A DNA stretch of 64,000 nucleotides, taken from the NCBI RefSeq assembly GCF_024612015.1, contig NZ_CP102512.1, positions 5,642,001 through 5,706,000 of the forward strand, given 5' to 3'. The notes below the pieces were generated by a model. That model had not been told where the DNA came from. It saw nothing but the letters and a program-made list of their open reading frames with translations, and made no database searches. Of the stretch, positions 16,051 to 24,714 are shown piece after piece. The translations under genes were made by a program, and so were the position numbers. Position 1 is the stretch's first letter; each line of letters begins with the position of its first letter. The DNA comes from Streptomyces sp. CA-210063. Lineage in GTDB: Bacteria > Actinomycetota > Actinomycetes > Streptomycetales > Streptomycetaceae.

Positions 16051-17517
16051 GTGGTTCCACCTACGAAGAAGGTCGTCGTACTGACTGCGCTGCCCCTGGA
16101 GTACCGGGCGATGCGCCGCTTGCTGGAGGAGCCTAGGCGGGTCGATCACGCTGGCACCATCTTCGAGTGTGGGCGACTGGCTGGCACATCCACGACCGTC
16201 TGCCTGGCGGTCACAGGGGCTGGCAACGACTCAGCAGCTGTCATCACCGAGCGAGCGATTAACTTCTTCCAGCCCGAGGCGGTCTTCTTCACTGGAATCG
16301 CAGGATCGCTCAAGGCGGATGTCTCCCCTGGCGATGTGGTGGTCGCCATTGAGGTGTACTCGTATCACGGCGGGAAGCAGGATCCGGACGGGTTCAAGGC
16401 GCGCCCGCGGGGTTGGGAAGCCTCCTACTCGCTTCAACAAGTGGCGATGTACGTGGACAACGTGGGCGCCTGGGCCGCGAACTTGGCACAGGACTCTGGG
16501 GGCTCTGCGGAGGTGCACTTCAAGCCCATCGTGACAGGCGACGTCGTAGTAAACGCTCCAGCTGGTTCGCCGCTGCGGGTCTTCTTGGACGAGCACTACA
16601 ACGGCGCCGTCGCAGTCGAAATGGAGGCTGCGGGGTTCGCCAATGCCGCTCATAAGGCTGAAGGGGTCCCTCATCTGATGATTCGAGGCGTCAGCGATCG
16701 GGCGGACGGGACCAAACAGAGCACCGACAGCGTCGGTCTGCAAGGGATCGCCGCTGAGAATGCCGCGTCATTCACGGCCGAAGTGATTGCTCACCTCACC
16801 CCGGCAGATGTCCCGTCAGCCCCAGAAACGGCTGTCAGTGAAGATGAGCCTACCGATGAGCTGATCTGGCAACCCCTCGATCAGCCCACCAGCCTGGCCT
16901 GGCACCGGGACCTCGTGCCATCGAGCGCGTACACGAGTGCTCCTGCCCTGCTGGAGATTCACCTGGCGCCTGTTTCGGTGACGAGCAGAGTCACCGCGAC
17001 CCGCATGCAGCAGTTGGCCGATGAACTGGTGAACCTGGGGCGCGGGAACGGGTTGTTCTCGAACACCGAACGAGTCGAGACACAAAGCAGCGCCGAGGTG
17101 ACGGTTGCCTCGGTGACCGGGCGCAACGGACGATCAGCAGGGCTGGCGATCACTCGATCCGGCCAGCGGAGTGCCTGGGAGTCCCTGCCGCATCCGGGTA
17201 TTGGATTCGTGCTCGATCAGGAACACACCCAGGAGCGAATCGCCACCCTGCTGTCACTGTTGGAGGCCATCGACGTACCTACCGCTCCCGCCTATGCGCC
17301 GGCGGTCGGTATTGAGAACCCGAGGATGGTCATGGTTGAGCGCCTTAGCGCGGTCAACCCCACTCACGCCACCTTCTCGCACAGGAGTGATGCTCCCGTA
17401 AGGGTCGATCCGGAGGAAGCGGTCACCGCCACGATGCTTGTCGGCCGTAGCGGCGAACTTGCCGAGGAACTGACTGCCCGCTTGCTCCTCGTCTTCCGCG
17501 GGCCCGGCCGCTCCTGA
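16051..17517 (+). CDS. nucleoside phosphorylase/nucleosidase-fold protein with unknown C-terminal domain
   Basis: About 488 residues. The first ~235 form a PNP/UDP-phosphorylase (MTA/SAH nucleosidase) fold: VVVLTALPLEYRAM, TGAGNDSAA, FFTGIAGSL, AVEMEAAGFANAA and IRGVSDRADG supply the base-, ribose- and catalytic-region motifs (Glu in VEMEA, Asp in RGVSD). After an acidic linker, ~215 residues of unknown fold follow (LEIHLAPVSVTSRVTATRMQQLADELVNLGR begins it, VTATMLVGRSGELAEELTARLL ends it). Such domains coupled to extra modules occur in predicted bacterial conflict systems as nucleotide-cleaving effectors; here that is inference. GTG at 16051 is favoured by AAGGGGG just upstream; GTG at 16021 is an alternative. 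Confidence 0.75.
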   Translation: MVPPTKKVVVLTALPLEYRAMRRLLEEPRRVDHAGTIFECGRLAGTSTTVCLAVTGAGNDSAAVITERAINFFQPEAVFFTGIAGSLKADVSPGDVVVAIEVYSYHGGKQDPDGFKARPRGWEASYSLQQVAMYVDNVGAWAANLAQDSGGSAEVHFKPIVTGDVVVNAPAGSPLRVFLDEHYNGAVAVEMEAAGFANAAHKAEGVPHLMIRGVSDRADGTKQSTDSVGLQGIAAENAASFTAEVIAHLTPADVPSAPETAVSEDEPTDELIWQPLDQPTSLAWHRDLVPSSAYTSAPALLEIHLAPVSVTSRVTATRMQQLADELVNLGRGNGLFSNTERVETQSSAEVTVASVTGRNGRSAGLAITRSGQRSAWESLPHPGIGFVLDQEHTQERIATLLSLLEAIDVPTAPAYAPAVGIENPRMVMVERLSAVNPTHATFSHRSDAPVRVDPEEAVTATMLVGRSGELAEELTARLLLVFRGPGRS

Positions 17518-17529
17518 GAAGCCTGAGGC

Positions 17530-18370
17530 TCACTGGCCTCCGGAACGGTGGCTACGGGGAACCAGAGCGGCAGCCTTCTCCGCGATCTCACGGTCCAGTT
17601 CGGGTAGCAGGCTCGTGTACGTGTCCGAGGTCAGCGTGATGGTGGAGTGCCGCAGGGTCTCCTTCACGGCGTGGATGTCGCCGCCGCCTCCATGCGTGAG
17701 CGTCGCGGCGACGTGGCGCAGGTCCCGCAGGGTGATGGGCGGCAGATCGGTCGTGGCGAGGATGCGGCGGAAGGTCTCCGAGACCGTCTCCGGGTGGAGC
17801 CAGGAGCCGTCCTCCTTGGTGAATGTCTTCCCGGTGTCCTGCCAGGCGGTGGCCCACTTGGCGCGCTCCTTCTCCTGGCGAGTTTTGTGGTCACGGAGGA
17901 CGACGATGTTCATGCTGTCGAGCGCGATTGTGTTGGCGCTGCCGTCCGTCTTCGGCTCGGATTCGTAGAGGTCCCAGCCGTCCACCACGATCTCCTTGGC
18001 GGGAGTGATGAGCCCGGCGTTGAGGTCGATCTCGTGCCAGTCCTGGCCGACCGCCTCGCCGCGACGGAGGCCGCGAGTACCCATAAGGTGGAAGATCGCG
18101 TACAGGCGATCTCCCTCGGCAGCGTCGAGGAAGGCGCCGAACTGCTGCGGAGTCCACACCATCACGGGCCCGGGGATCTCGCCCGTCTCGCGCCAGCGCC
18201 GGACTCGTTCATCGGTCCCGAGGAGTGGCTTCGGGCGCTTGCCGGACTCCAACTCGACGTGGGACGCCGGGTTGGAGGTGATGAGCTGCTGGGCGATCGC
18301 GGAGTTCAGGGCCGCGCGCAAGGTTCGGCGTATCGCCTGACGGGATGCCGGGCCGGTGATCTTCCGGAAC
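17530..18370 (-). pseudogene. int: tyrosine integrase, 5'-truncated
   Basis: The conserved part (about 280 residues) starts at ITGPASRQAIRRTLRAALNSAI and contains the catalytic domain: VWTPQQFGAFLD, MGTRGLRRGEAVGQDW with the first catalytic Arg, then TLRDLRHVAATL, ETLRHSTITLTSDTYTS with the nucleophile Tyr. The HxxR box reads RDLR, so the usual His is Arg; I recall this in some actinobacterial element integrases, so it need not be inactivating. The N-terminal arm-binding and most of the core-binding domain are missing: upstream of about 18370 the frame continues to 18624 but becomes unrelated low-quality sequence without a start or ribosome-binding site. Full-length relatives are about 370-420 residues. 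Confidence 0.75.
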
Positions 18371-18612
18371 GGCCGCCATATGGGCCGACCGGCGGACGCC
18401 TTCGCCGCCAACGACGTCGCCCGCAACCTGCACCTCACCCCCGCAGAGACCTTCTGTTCGCCTCCCTCGGCCTGGCCCGCCAGGGCGCCATCCACGGAGC
18501 GGCACAGGACCGCACCGGCACCCGCCGTGCGTTCGAGCAGGCGCAGGACGCCATGCTGCGCGCCGACCCCGCACTGTCTGGCGCGGATGCAGGTGGTGTC
18601 CCGCCAGGTGGT
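18368..18612 (+). pseudogene. coding-like gene fragment between the integrase and the helicase
   Basis: Codon-position GC bias on the + strand gives NGRHMGRPADAFAANDVARNLHLTPAETF, then after a one-base frame change LFASLGLARQGAIHG and FEQAQDAMLRADPAL. It looks like a helical protein piece (perhaps TPR-like) broken by a frameshift and lacking both ends. Not identified. Its presence exactly where two neighbouring genes lose their 5' ends suggests a rearrangement junction. Confidence 0.3.
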
Positions 18613-18993
18613 GTAGCGGATCAAGGCGCCGGAATCCGCAGGTCATCGCCGCATCGGCGCAGCTCGGGACCGCGGATGGCGCTGACGGCAGGTCAGCCGC
18701 TTCGCGACCCGGCAGCCGTGTCCCATGGGGTGGCCGACGCGCGGCTTACCGGAACGCGCCGAGCAAGGTCGCTTACACCACGAAGCGGGACACGACCCGG
18801 ATGCACACACATCCACTCTGATCTGGCGCGCGCAGCCGCATGGATGCCCCCGCATCTGTCAGCCGCTTGTGGCCTCATACGGGCGGTCAGGGTGGCGCGA
18901 GCCGCCTCTGGTCTCGGGACCGTCCAGGTCGGGTCATGAGCCGGTGTGGCAAGCAGGGCAGTCTTGAGAATAGGAGCGTTTGTCGGCTCTTGA

Positions 18994-20901
18994 GTGGTTC
19001 TATTGTCGTCTGATGTTGTGCCCCAGGGCGGCGTCCGCTGCTCGGCAGCAGCACTAGTCGGCACTCAACGAGCTGAGGTCATCTTTCCAGTCCTTGACCG
19101 TGCACGGTCCCTCATCCGCAACAACCGGCCAGGTTCTAACCTGTTGCGCTATCTCATGCTGCGGATGAACAACCGCATTATCAAGGCGCAGTTCGATGTC
19201 GAAAAGTGTTCTGCACTCTCCGGGCTACGCGTATCTTGGGGTTGCAGGCCCTTCGACACGATGCCGTTCTGCACATCACCACGCGGACATAACCCGCGCT
19301 TTGGGGACCTTGCCGAGAGTCTGGATGCCAGGACTCGGCCTCACGAGCTGCTAGCCAGACGGGTCAGGAGCAATGTCGAGCAGCACGGCGTGATCTATAC
19401 GCCGATAGCTGAGCTGGAGGACCTCGGTGACCTCGGCGAGTTGATCGCGCAACACAACCGCATGCTTCCACCAACAGAACGACACGCGCGAAGGAAGCTG
19501 GCTCAATCAAATGGGCATGTGTTCATCGTCGGTTATGAGGACGACACGGTCTCGATCATCAACAAACTCCGGGAAATCTCTGCTAGCGGCGTCCCCCACC
19601 ACAGCAGCGACGTGCAGACATGGATTAACGCGAACCCCGGCGTCATTGATGACCCGTTGAAGGCTACAGCTCTGACCAAGTTGTTCGAGCACTCAAATGT
19701 TGCACTTATCTACGGCGCGGCCGGTACGGGAAAATCGACGATGGTGAATCACATCGCGAACTACTTCGAGGGCGCGCGGAAACTCTTCCTGGCACATACC
19801 AATCCGGCCGTCGACAACCTGAAGAGACGAGTACAGGCGCCGAATTCCGAGTTCAGCACGATTAGCAAGTACGTGCGCAGCGGCACGTCGTTCGGAGCCA
19901 CGTACGACGTTCTGGTAATCGACGAGTGCAGCACCGTGAGCAACGCAAGCCTGCTCGATGTACTTGAGAACACACCCTTCGATCTGCTCGTGCTGGTTGG
20001 CGACGTATACCAGATCGAGTCGATTGAGTTTGGCAACTGGTTCAGCATCATCCGGTCGTACATCCCGAGCGAGTCTGTATTCGAACTCACACAGCCCTTC
20101 AGGACGACCGATCAGGGCCTCCTCACGCTGTGGAACAGAGTGCGGAACCTCGACGACCATATCGAGGAGTCGCTCTCAAAGAATGGCTACTCGACGATTC
20201 TGGGAGACTCACTCTTCCAACATAGAAGCGACGACGAGATCGTGCTTTGCCTTAACTATGACGGCCTGTATGGCATCAACAACGTTAACCGGTTCCTACA
20301 GGCGAGCAACCCGAATTCAGCTGTGACCTGGAGCGAGTCCACCTACAAGGTCGGAGATCCCGTACTTTTCAATGAGTCTGATCGGTTCAGCCCAGTCATC
20401 TTCAACAACCTAAAGGGAAGGATCGTTAAGATCGATCGCGCGCCCGGCCGTATCACTTTCGATGTGAATCTCGAACGGGATGTCACTGAAGACGATGTGC
20501 TCTTCACAGGTCTGCGTTGGGTGGAAGGATCGACTGTCCAGTTCGATGTCTTCGAGCGCGGTAATAGTGATGATGACGACGACTCCGTCACCACCATTGT
20601 GCCGTTTCAGATCGCTTACGCCGTATCGATCCACAAGGCACAGGGTGTTGAGTACGACTCAGTCAAGGTTGTCATCACGGATGCCAATGAAGAGAGCATC
20701 TCCCACAGTATTTTTTACACCGCTATCACACGCGCTCGGAAGCGTCTCGAGGTGTTCTGGACTCCGGAAACGCAGCATCGAATCCTGAGCCGTCTCGCAG
20801 TGCGCGAGAACACGAAAGACGAGCATCTGATGAAGATCCGCCGGGGTTTGATCCCGGTTGAGAAGCGACCGAAGCGCCAAAAGACGCGTCACCTGCCGTA
20901 G
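18994..20901 (+). CDS. SF1 (UvrD/RecD-like) helicase of the island, possibly 5'-truncated
   Basis: 635 residues as read. Walker A GAAGTGKS is at 241-248, Walker B VIDEC at 308-312, QIESIEFGNW and ELTQPFRT next, then the C-terminal helicase motifs AYAVSIHKAQGVEYDSVKV and FYTAITRARKRLEVFW (UvrD_C_2 type). The pre-helicase part (RRVRSNVEQHGVIYTP onward) is an unknown accessory region. Base composition is clearly lower in GC than the surrounding genes, with AAT, ATT and TTT codons, a sign of transfer. The first ~30 residues are GC-rich and without a ribosome-binding site, so the true N-terminus may be lost; the first safe coding point is near 19080. Role unknown; ATP-driven nucleic-acid remodelling in plasmid or defence biology is plausible. 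Confidence 0.7.
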   Translation: MVLLSSDVVPQGGVRCSAAALVGTQRAEVIFPVLDRARSLIRNNRPGSNLLRYLMLRMNNRIIKAQFDVEKCSALSGLRVSWGCRPFDTMPFCTSPRGHNPRFGDLAESLDARTRPHELLARRVRSNVEQHGVIYTPIAELEDLGDLGELIAQHNRMLPPTERHARRKLAQSNGHVFIVGYEDDTVSIINKLREISASGVPHHSSDVQTWINANPGVIDDPLKATALTKLFEHSNVALIYGAAGTGKSTMVNHIANYFEGARKLFLAHTNPAVDNLKRRVQAPNSEFSTISKYVRSGTSFGATYDVLVIDECSTVSNASLLDVLENTPFDLLVLVGDVYQIESIEFGNWFSIIRSYIPSESVFELTQPFRTTDQGLLTLWNRVRNLDDHIEESLSKNGYSTILGDSLFQHRSDDEIVLCLNYDGLYGINNVNRFLQASNPNSAVTWSESTYKVGDPVLFNESDRFSPVIFNNLKGRIVKIDRAPGRITFDVNLERDVTEDDVLFTGLRWVEGSTVQFDVFERGNSDDDDDSVTTIVPFQIAYAVSIHKAQGVEYDSVKVVITDANEESISHSIFYTAITRARKRLEVFWTPETQHRILSRLAVRENTKDEHLMKIRRGLIPVEKRPKRQKTRHLP

Positions 20902-21051
20902 ACGCCGACGGCGATAGCAACGGTGGCGCCGTGGGGCACCTCCCAGTCGACACGAAAGATGTGGGGTGGAGGTGCCTCTTGTCAGGTACTTATCGCGGCT
21001 AGCGGCGGCAGTCGATACCGTCGCTGCTGAACCCACCCCAAGGGGGAACAG

Positions 21052-21435
21052 ATGCGTAGCAAATGGCTATGGGCCACTCTGGGCGCAGCCGTAGTCGGTC
21101 AACTCGTCGTTAACGCACGGCCGCGTGCCGCCAGCGAGTCAGACGAGGCGGTCATCCGCAGATTTCGCGACGACCCGGGCAGCTTCGGAACCCACTGGAA
21201 CAGCGGCTCTGGCGGGTATCGGGCGTGCGGCCACAATGCGTGCAGCAAGAAAGCGAAGGATTCCATCACAAGTCACGACTGCTGTGGCCGGTGCCGGATC
21301 GCGGACTACCGGGACTGCGCGGGCAAGGCGCTGCGCGACTACGACGGGCCAGGCCGTTTTTACCATGACTTCCACGACGGGATCATGCAGCCTGGCGTGT
21401 GTACCGTCTGCGGTGAACCGCAGGAAGCGCACTGA
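21052..21435 (+). CDS. small membrane-anchored Cys/His-rich protein
   Basis: 127 residues. ATG at 21052 has AAGGGGG about six bases upstream. The N-terminus MRSKWLWATLGAAVVGQLVVNA is a short signal anchor or signal peptide. The rest has at least seven Cys in the pattern ACGHNACSKK, HDCCGRCRIADYRDC and CTVCGEPQEAH, suggesting metal binding or disulfides. No relative is recognised. It lies 150 bp behind the helicase, on the same strand but with its own ribosome-binding site; convergent with the GIY-YIG/ParB-like operon. Confidence 0.6.
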   Translation: MRSKWLWATLGAAVVGQLVVNARPRAASESDEAVIRRFRDDPGSFGTHWNSGSGGYRACGHNACSKKAKDSITSHDCCGRCRIADYRDCAGKALRDYDGPGRFYHDFHDGIMQPGVCTVCGEPQEAH

Positions 21436-21520
21436 CTCGAAGCGATCCGATTCACACGGACTACACATCCACTGACGGCGGCTTAGCCGTTGGAGTCCTC
21501 GCCCGAGTCCATAAGGTCCG

Positions 21521-21569
21521 GCTGGGGCCCTTCGCAGCACGCAGGGCCCCAGCACCGTTTTCCCGGTGC
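21521..21569. terminator. bidirectional terminator between convergent island genes
   Basis: GCTGGGGCCC (21521-21530) pairs with 21544-21553, and GCACCG TTTTCC CGGTGC (21552-21569) forms a second stem. It lies between the converging genes ending at 21435 and 21620. Confidence 0.55.
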
Positions 21570-21619
21570 GGGGCCCACGTGGGTTTCAGGTACCGGCCGT
21601 GTTTTCGACCGGCCGGGGA

Positions 21620-22033
21620 TCAGGTGCGCTGGCGCAGTACGCGCGTCCGGTGCACGAGCGGGATGCCGAGGCGGGCGGCCACGGTTTTTTCCAGGACGGA
21701 GACGACATGGCCTGGGGTAGCGTCACGCAGCGGGATCACCCAGTATTCAACCCACTCGTCCCGCTTCGACGGGCTGCCGTTGATGTGCTGGCTGAGCCTG
21801 GTCGCGGTGGCGCCTCGGTTCAGAATCCGGGTGGGGGCGGTCTTCCCGCAGTAGCAGGCGTTGCCGTTGCGGTTGACCGCGATGTAGATGGCCTTGTCCT
21901 CGTACCCGGAGTCCTCGCCGATGGGGATCGGCTCGGGCTGCGGTTCGAGGAGCCACGGGCCCGCGAGGCGGGCGAGCATGGCGTACCGCTCGTCGGTGAC
22001 GGTGACGACGCCGGCCCAGGTGGTCTCGGTCAT
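21620..22033 (-). CDS. GIY-YIG-type nuclease-domain protein
   Basis: 137 residues. AIY at 48-50 and YCG at 61-63 correspond to the GIY and YIG motifs; TRLSQH (R79, H83) and VLEKTVAARL (E115) sit where the catalytic Arg and metal-binding Glu are expected. The first GIY residue is Ala, as in several divergent members. The N-terminal ~45 residues are variable. Its ATG overlaps the stop of the upstream ParB-like gene by one base (TGATG), so the two are translationally coupled and probably act together. The target could be foreign or modified DNA, but that is inference. Confidence 0.65.
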   Translation of the reverse strand: MTETTWAGVVTVTDERYAMLARLAGPWLLEPQPEPIPIGEDSGYEDKAIYIAVNRNGNACYCGKTAPTRILNRGATATRLSQHINGSPSKRDEWVEYWVIPLRDATPGHVVSVLEKTVAARLGIPLVHRTRVLRQRT

Positions 22034-23997
22034 CAGCGCGGCTCGCCCTCGGCGATGCGGGCGAGGTCGTTGCCCATGAAGCTGAGCTGCTTGAAGGACG
22101 GCTCCACGACGGTCCAGGAGAGTTCCGTGGTGGTGCCGTTCATCTTGCGCAGGGCGATCAGGTCGTCGAGGTCGGAGGCGGCCGTGGTGAGGGAGGTCTG
22201 GAAGGCCGTGAGGGCCTTGTCCTCGAGTTCGGTGGCAGTGGGGTCGTTCTGGTGGCCCTCGGGGTTGAACCCGTGGTTGGCGGCGAGGCGCAGGTGGGCG
22301 TTGAAGTCGCTGCCCTTCCACTTTTCGCGCTCGACTAGGTGGCCGTCGGCCCACCATCGCGGGGGCAGGCTGGCCCGGATCCGCTTGATCGCGTCGGCGA
22401 GGACCTGCCGGCCCTCCTTCGTGTCGAGGACGGTCTTGATGACCGTGCCGACGCCGGCGCGCATGATCTTGATGTTGCCCACGATCTGCTCGGCGGAGCC
22501 GCCGGGCGCGAGGAGGTAGCCGCTGGTGACGAGGGTGACCATGGCGAGCACGCCGAGGAGCAGCCGGGCGGGGACGTCGCCGTTGTCGGCGCGCTCCAGG
22601 AGGTCGTCCACGGCCTGGTCATTGTCGATGTTCTCGACGGTCCACTCGTGGTTGGCGAGGGCCTGCCACAGGCAGCCGGTGTCCAGCGCGGTGCGCACGG
22701 GCGCCAGCTTCTCCTTGGGGAAGCTGGAGTAGGAGCGCAGGCCGAGTTCGACGATCGGGCCGCTGCGGTGGGTGACCTGGAGGCGGCGCTTGTCGAGCTT
22801 CGCGGCCATGACCGCGTTCAGCCGGGGCTCCTTGCGGGTGAGTTGCTGGACGACGAACGTGAACCGCAGGTCGCGGAAGGCGGGGTTGAGTCCGAGGGAC
22901 TTCATGGCGTCGGTGACGTCGGCGCGGCCGAGGAGGACGTCTCGCACGGCCTGGGCGTTGTCGCCGAGCTCGCCAGCGTCGAACAGGGCGGTGACGATCT
23001 CCTCGGCGGTGACACCGTTTTTCGAGGGCTCCTTGAACTCCTTCACTCCGATGTTCATGCGCATCAGCAGCGAGCGGACCGCGACGGGGAAGCGTCCCAT
23101 GCGCATGGACGGGTTGTCGTCGGTGTAGCCGACGATGACCTGCACCGGGACGGTCATCGCGTTGAGGAGCCGGGCGGCCTGGTCGCGCTTGGCGCGGGCG
23201 GCCTTGCTCGTGCCGGTGTTGGCGTTGATGTCGCGGTGGGCGTTCTTGACGATCTCCCGGACGAGGTCCCGCCGCTCGGCGAGGGGAAGCCGCATGAGGT
23301 GGGACGGAAGCAAGCTGTCGGGGTCCTTGGCGTTGGTGGGGCGGATCGAGCTGGCCGGGACCTTGATGTCGGCTGTGCAGGCCGCCCAGCGGCTGTTGCC
23401 GTCGACGAGGCTTAGGTCGTCGTCGGGGTGGCGTCCGGGGTTGCGGAAGGTGGCGGGGACGGCCGTCAGGGACCGCTCCACGATGCGCCGGCCGACTTCC
23501 TGCGGGTTGTTCTTCCTCACGCTCTTGGACGCCCGGTCGATGGCGGCGAGGAGGTCGTCCATGGCGTCGGCGTAGACGAGGGTGGCGTCGGTGTCGTGCG
23601 CGGTGGGCATGGACAGGACCCGCTGCTGGTTGCTGGTGTCCGGGTCGGCCGCGTAGTGGGCCTCGTCGAGGAGCCGGTCGTTCTCGATCGCGGGGGACAG
23701 CATCAGCGTGTACGCGCGGTAGGTGAGGACGCTCAGCCAGCCCGTCTCGACGCGGTGGCGCTCCAGGCGGGCGCCTTCGAGGAGTCCGGGCTCGACCGCG
23801 CCGTACGCGATCCGGCGGACAGCGGCCGGGGAGATCTGGACGTCGGGGTGGTTCTCAAGGAACTTGATCACCTTGGTGGTCTTGCTGACCGGCTCGACGC
23901 GGTGCTCGAACGGCGTCGAGCGGTCGCCGGAGCGGATATCGATGACCTCGATACCGTCGATGTCGTCGTGCTCGTCAGGGATGTCGATGGTGCTCAC
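22033..23997 (-). CDS. ParB/Srx-like protein with a DGNSR motif, unknown function
   Basis: 654 residues, GTG start at 23997 with AAGG just upstream. LSLVDGNSRWAAC places DGNSR at 199-203, which resembles the DGxHR/DGNxR catalytic or nucleotide-binding motif of the ParB/DGQHR/DndB superfamily. A preceding ATFRNPGRHPDDD segment and a following VPVQVIVGYTDD strand fit that fold. The remaining ~400 residues are mostly helical with RSGPIVELGLRSYSSFPKEKL; a hydrophobic stretch RLLLGVLAMVTLVTSGYLL near residue 490 may be buried or membrane-associated. No HTH is obvious. GC content is close to the chromosome, unlike the helicase. It is the first gene of a two-gene operon with the GIY-YIG protein. A defence or DNA-modification-sensing role is only a hypothesis. 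Confidence 0.55.
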   Translation of the reverse strand: MSTIDIPDEHDDIDGIEVIDIRSGDRSTPFEHRVEPVSKTTKVIKFLENHPDVQISPAAVRRIAYGAVEPGLLEGARLERHRVETGWLSVLTYRAYTLMLSPAIENDRLLDEAHYAADPDTSNQQRVLSMPTAHDTDATLVYADAMDDLLAAIDRASKSVRKNNPQEVGRRIVERSLTAVPATFRNPGRHPDDDLSLVDGNSRWAACTADIKVPASSIRPTNAKDPDSLLPSHLMRLPLAERRDLVREIVKNAHRDINANTGTSKAARAKRDQAARLLNAMTVPVQVIVGYTDDNPSMRMGRFPVAVRSLLMRMNIGVKEFKEPSKNGVTAEEIVTALFDAGELGDNAQAVRDVLLGRADVTDAMKSLGLNPAFRDLRFTFVVQQLTRKEPRLNAVMAAKLDKRRLQVTHRSGPIVELGLRSYSSFPKEKLAPVRTALDTGCLWQALANHEWTVENIDNDQAVDDLLERADNGDVPARLLLGVLAMVTLVTSGYLLAPGGSAEQIVGNIKIMRAGVGTVIKTVLDTKEGRQVLADAIKRIRASLPPRWWADGHLVEREKWKGSDFNAHLRLAANHGFNPEGHQNDPTATELEDKALTAFQTSLTTAASDLDDLIALRKMNGTTTELSWTVVEPSFKQLSFMGNDLARIAEGEPR

Positions 23998-24003
23998 AGG
24001 GCC

Positions 24004-24714
24004 TTAATCGAATGGGCCGGCGCGAGGCGGGCTCGCGGCCGGTGACCGGCGTACGCGAGCAGAGCGCCATCGGAGCGCAACGCACCCGTGCCCGCCTCGG
24101 TGAGGACCGCGGTCCATCACGGGGCTGACCCGGCGTCGCTTCGGTGATCTGTAGGCGGAATCCGGGTACCCGCCCGTGCGAGCGGCGTACTCAGGTCCTG
24201 CCGGTGGATACCGCGGTGTCCACCAACTGCCAAACAGATCGCCCTCAGCGGCGGCGATGATACGAGCGTACAGCCATCCGAGCTGCCGCAGCATGGGAGT
24301 TGACGGTCTTTCCGATTCGACCGGTGTGGCCTGCATGATCTAGCCGACGGCCCGTCAGGGGCCGCGTCAGCTGGTATTCACACGCCAGCGGATACGGCTC
24401 GGCGAGCACGGCGAGGACTTGGACACGGTCCTGAGCTGAACTGCCAGACGCGGCGTGAGATTTCACGAGAAGCCGCAGGTCACAGCCTGAGCCTAGGGTA
24501 GGAGTCACGAGATCCTACAGACGCACGTCCGACAGCCGCCCAGAGACACCCACTCCGCCGCAGGTGAGAACGCCCCACATGCGTGAGCGATGCGTGAGCG
24601 GACGGTGTGACACAACCCGCCGCGCGGCGGATCGGCACTCACGGCGCACATGCTCTGACCAGTTGTTTCCGGACACCGAACCAGCGACCGGAACCACCCA
24701 ACAAGCTTTGGCCA
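24004..24714. other. island right-end region, no convincing gene
   Basis: 711 bp between the ParB-like gene start and the right att copy. Short open frames exist on both strands, but none has a ribosome-binding site, a family signature or consistent codon bias. It holds the promoter for the ParB-like operon and the right arm-type repeat at 24580. It could be a decayed region that once held an excisionase gene. Confidence 0.4.
24580..24602 (+). repeat. candidate integrase arm-type site, right
   Basis: A 23-bp block identical to 15883-15905 (tandem TGCGTGAGCGA / TGCGTGAGCGGA), same orientation, 113 bp inside the right att copy. Confidence 0.55.

Noticed and set aside
18994..19080. The first ~30 residues of the helicase frame as genuine N-terminus
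   Set aside because: They are GC-rich, lack a ribosome-binding site and do not match the composition of the rest; kept in the coordinates only because no better start can be proven.
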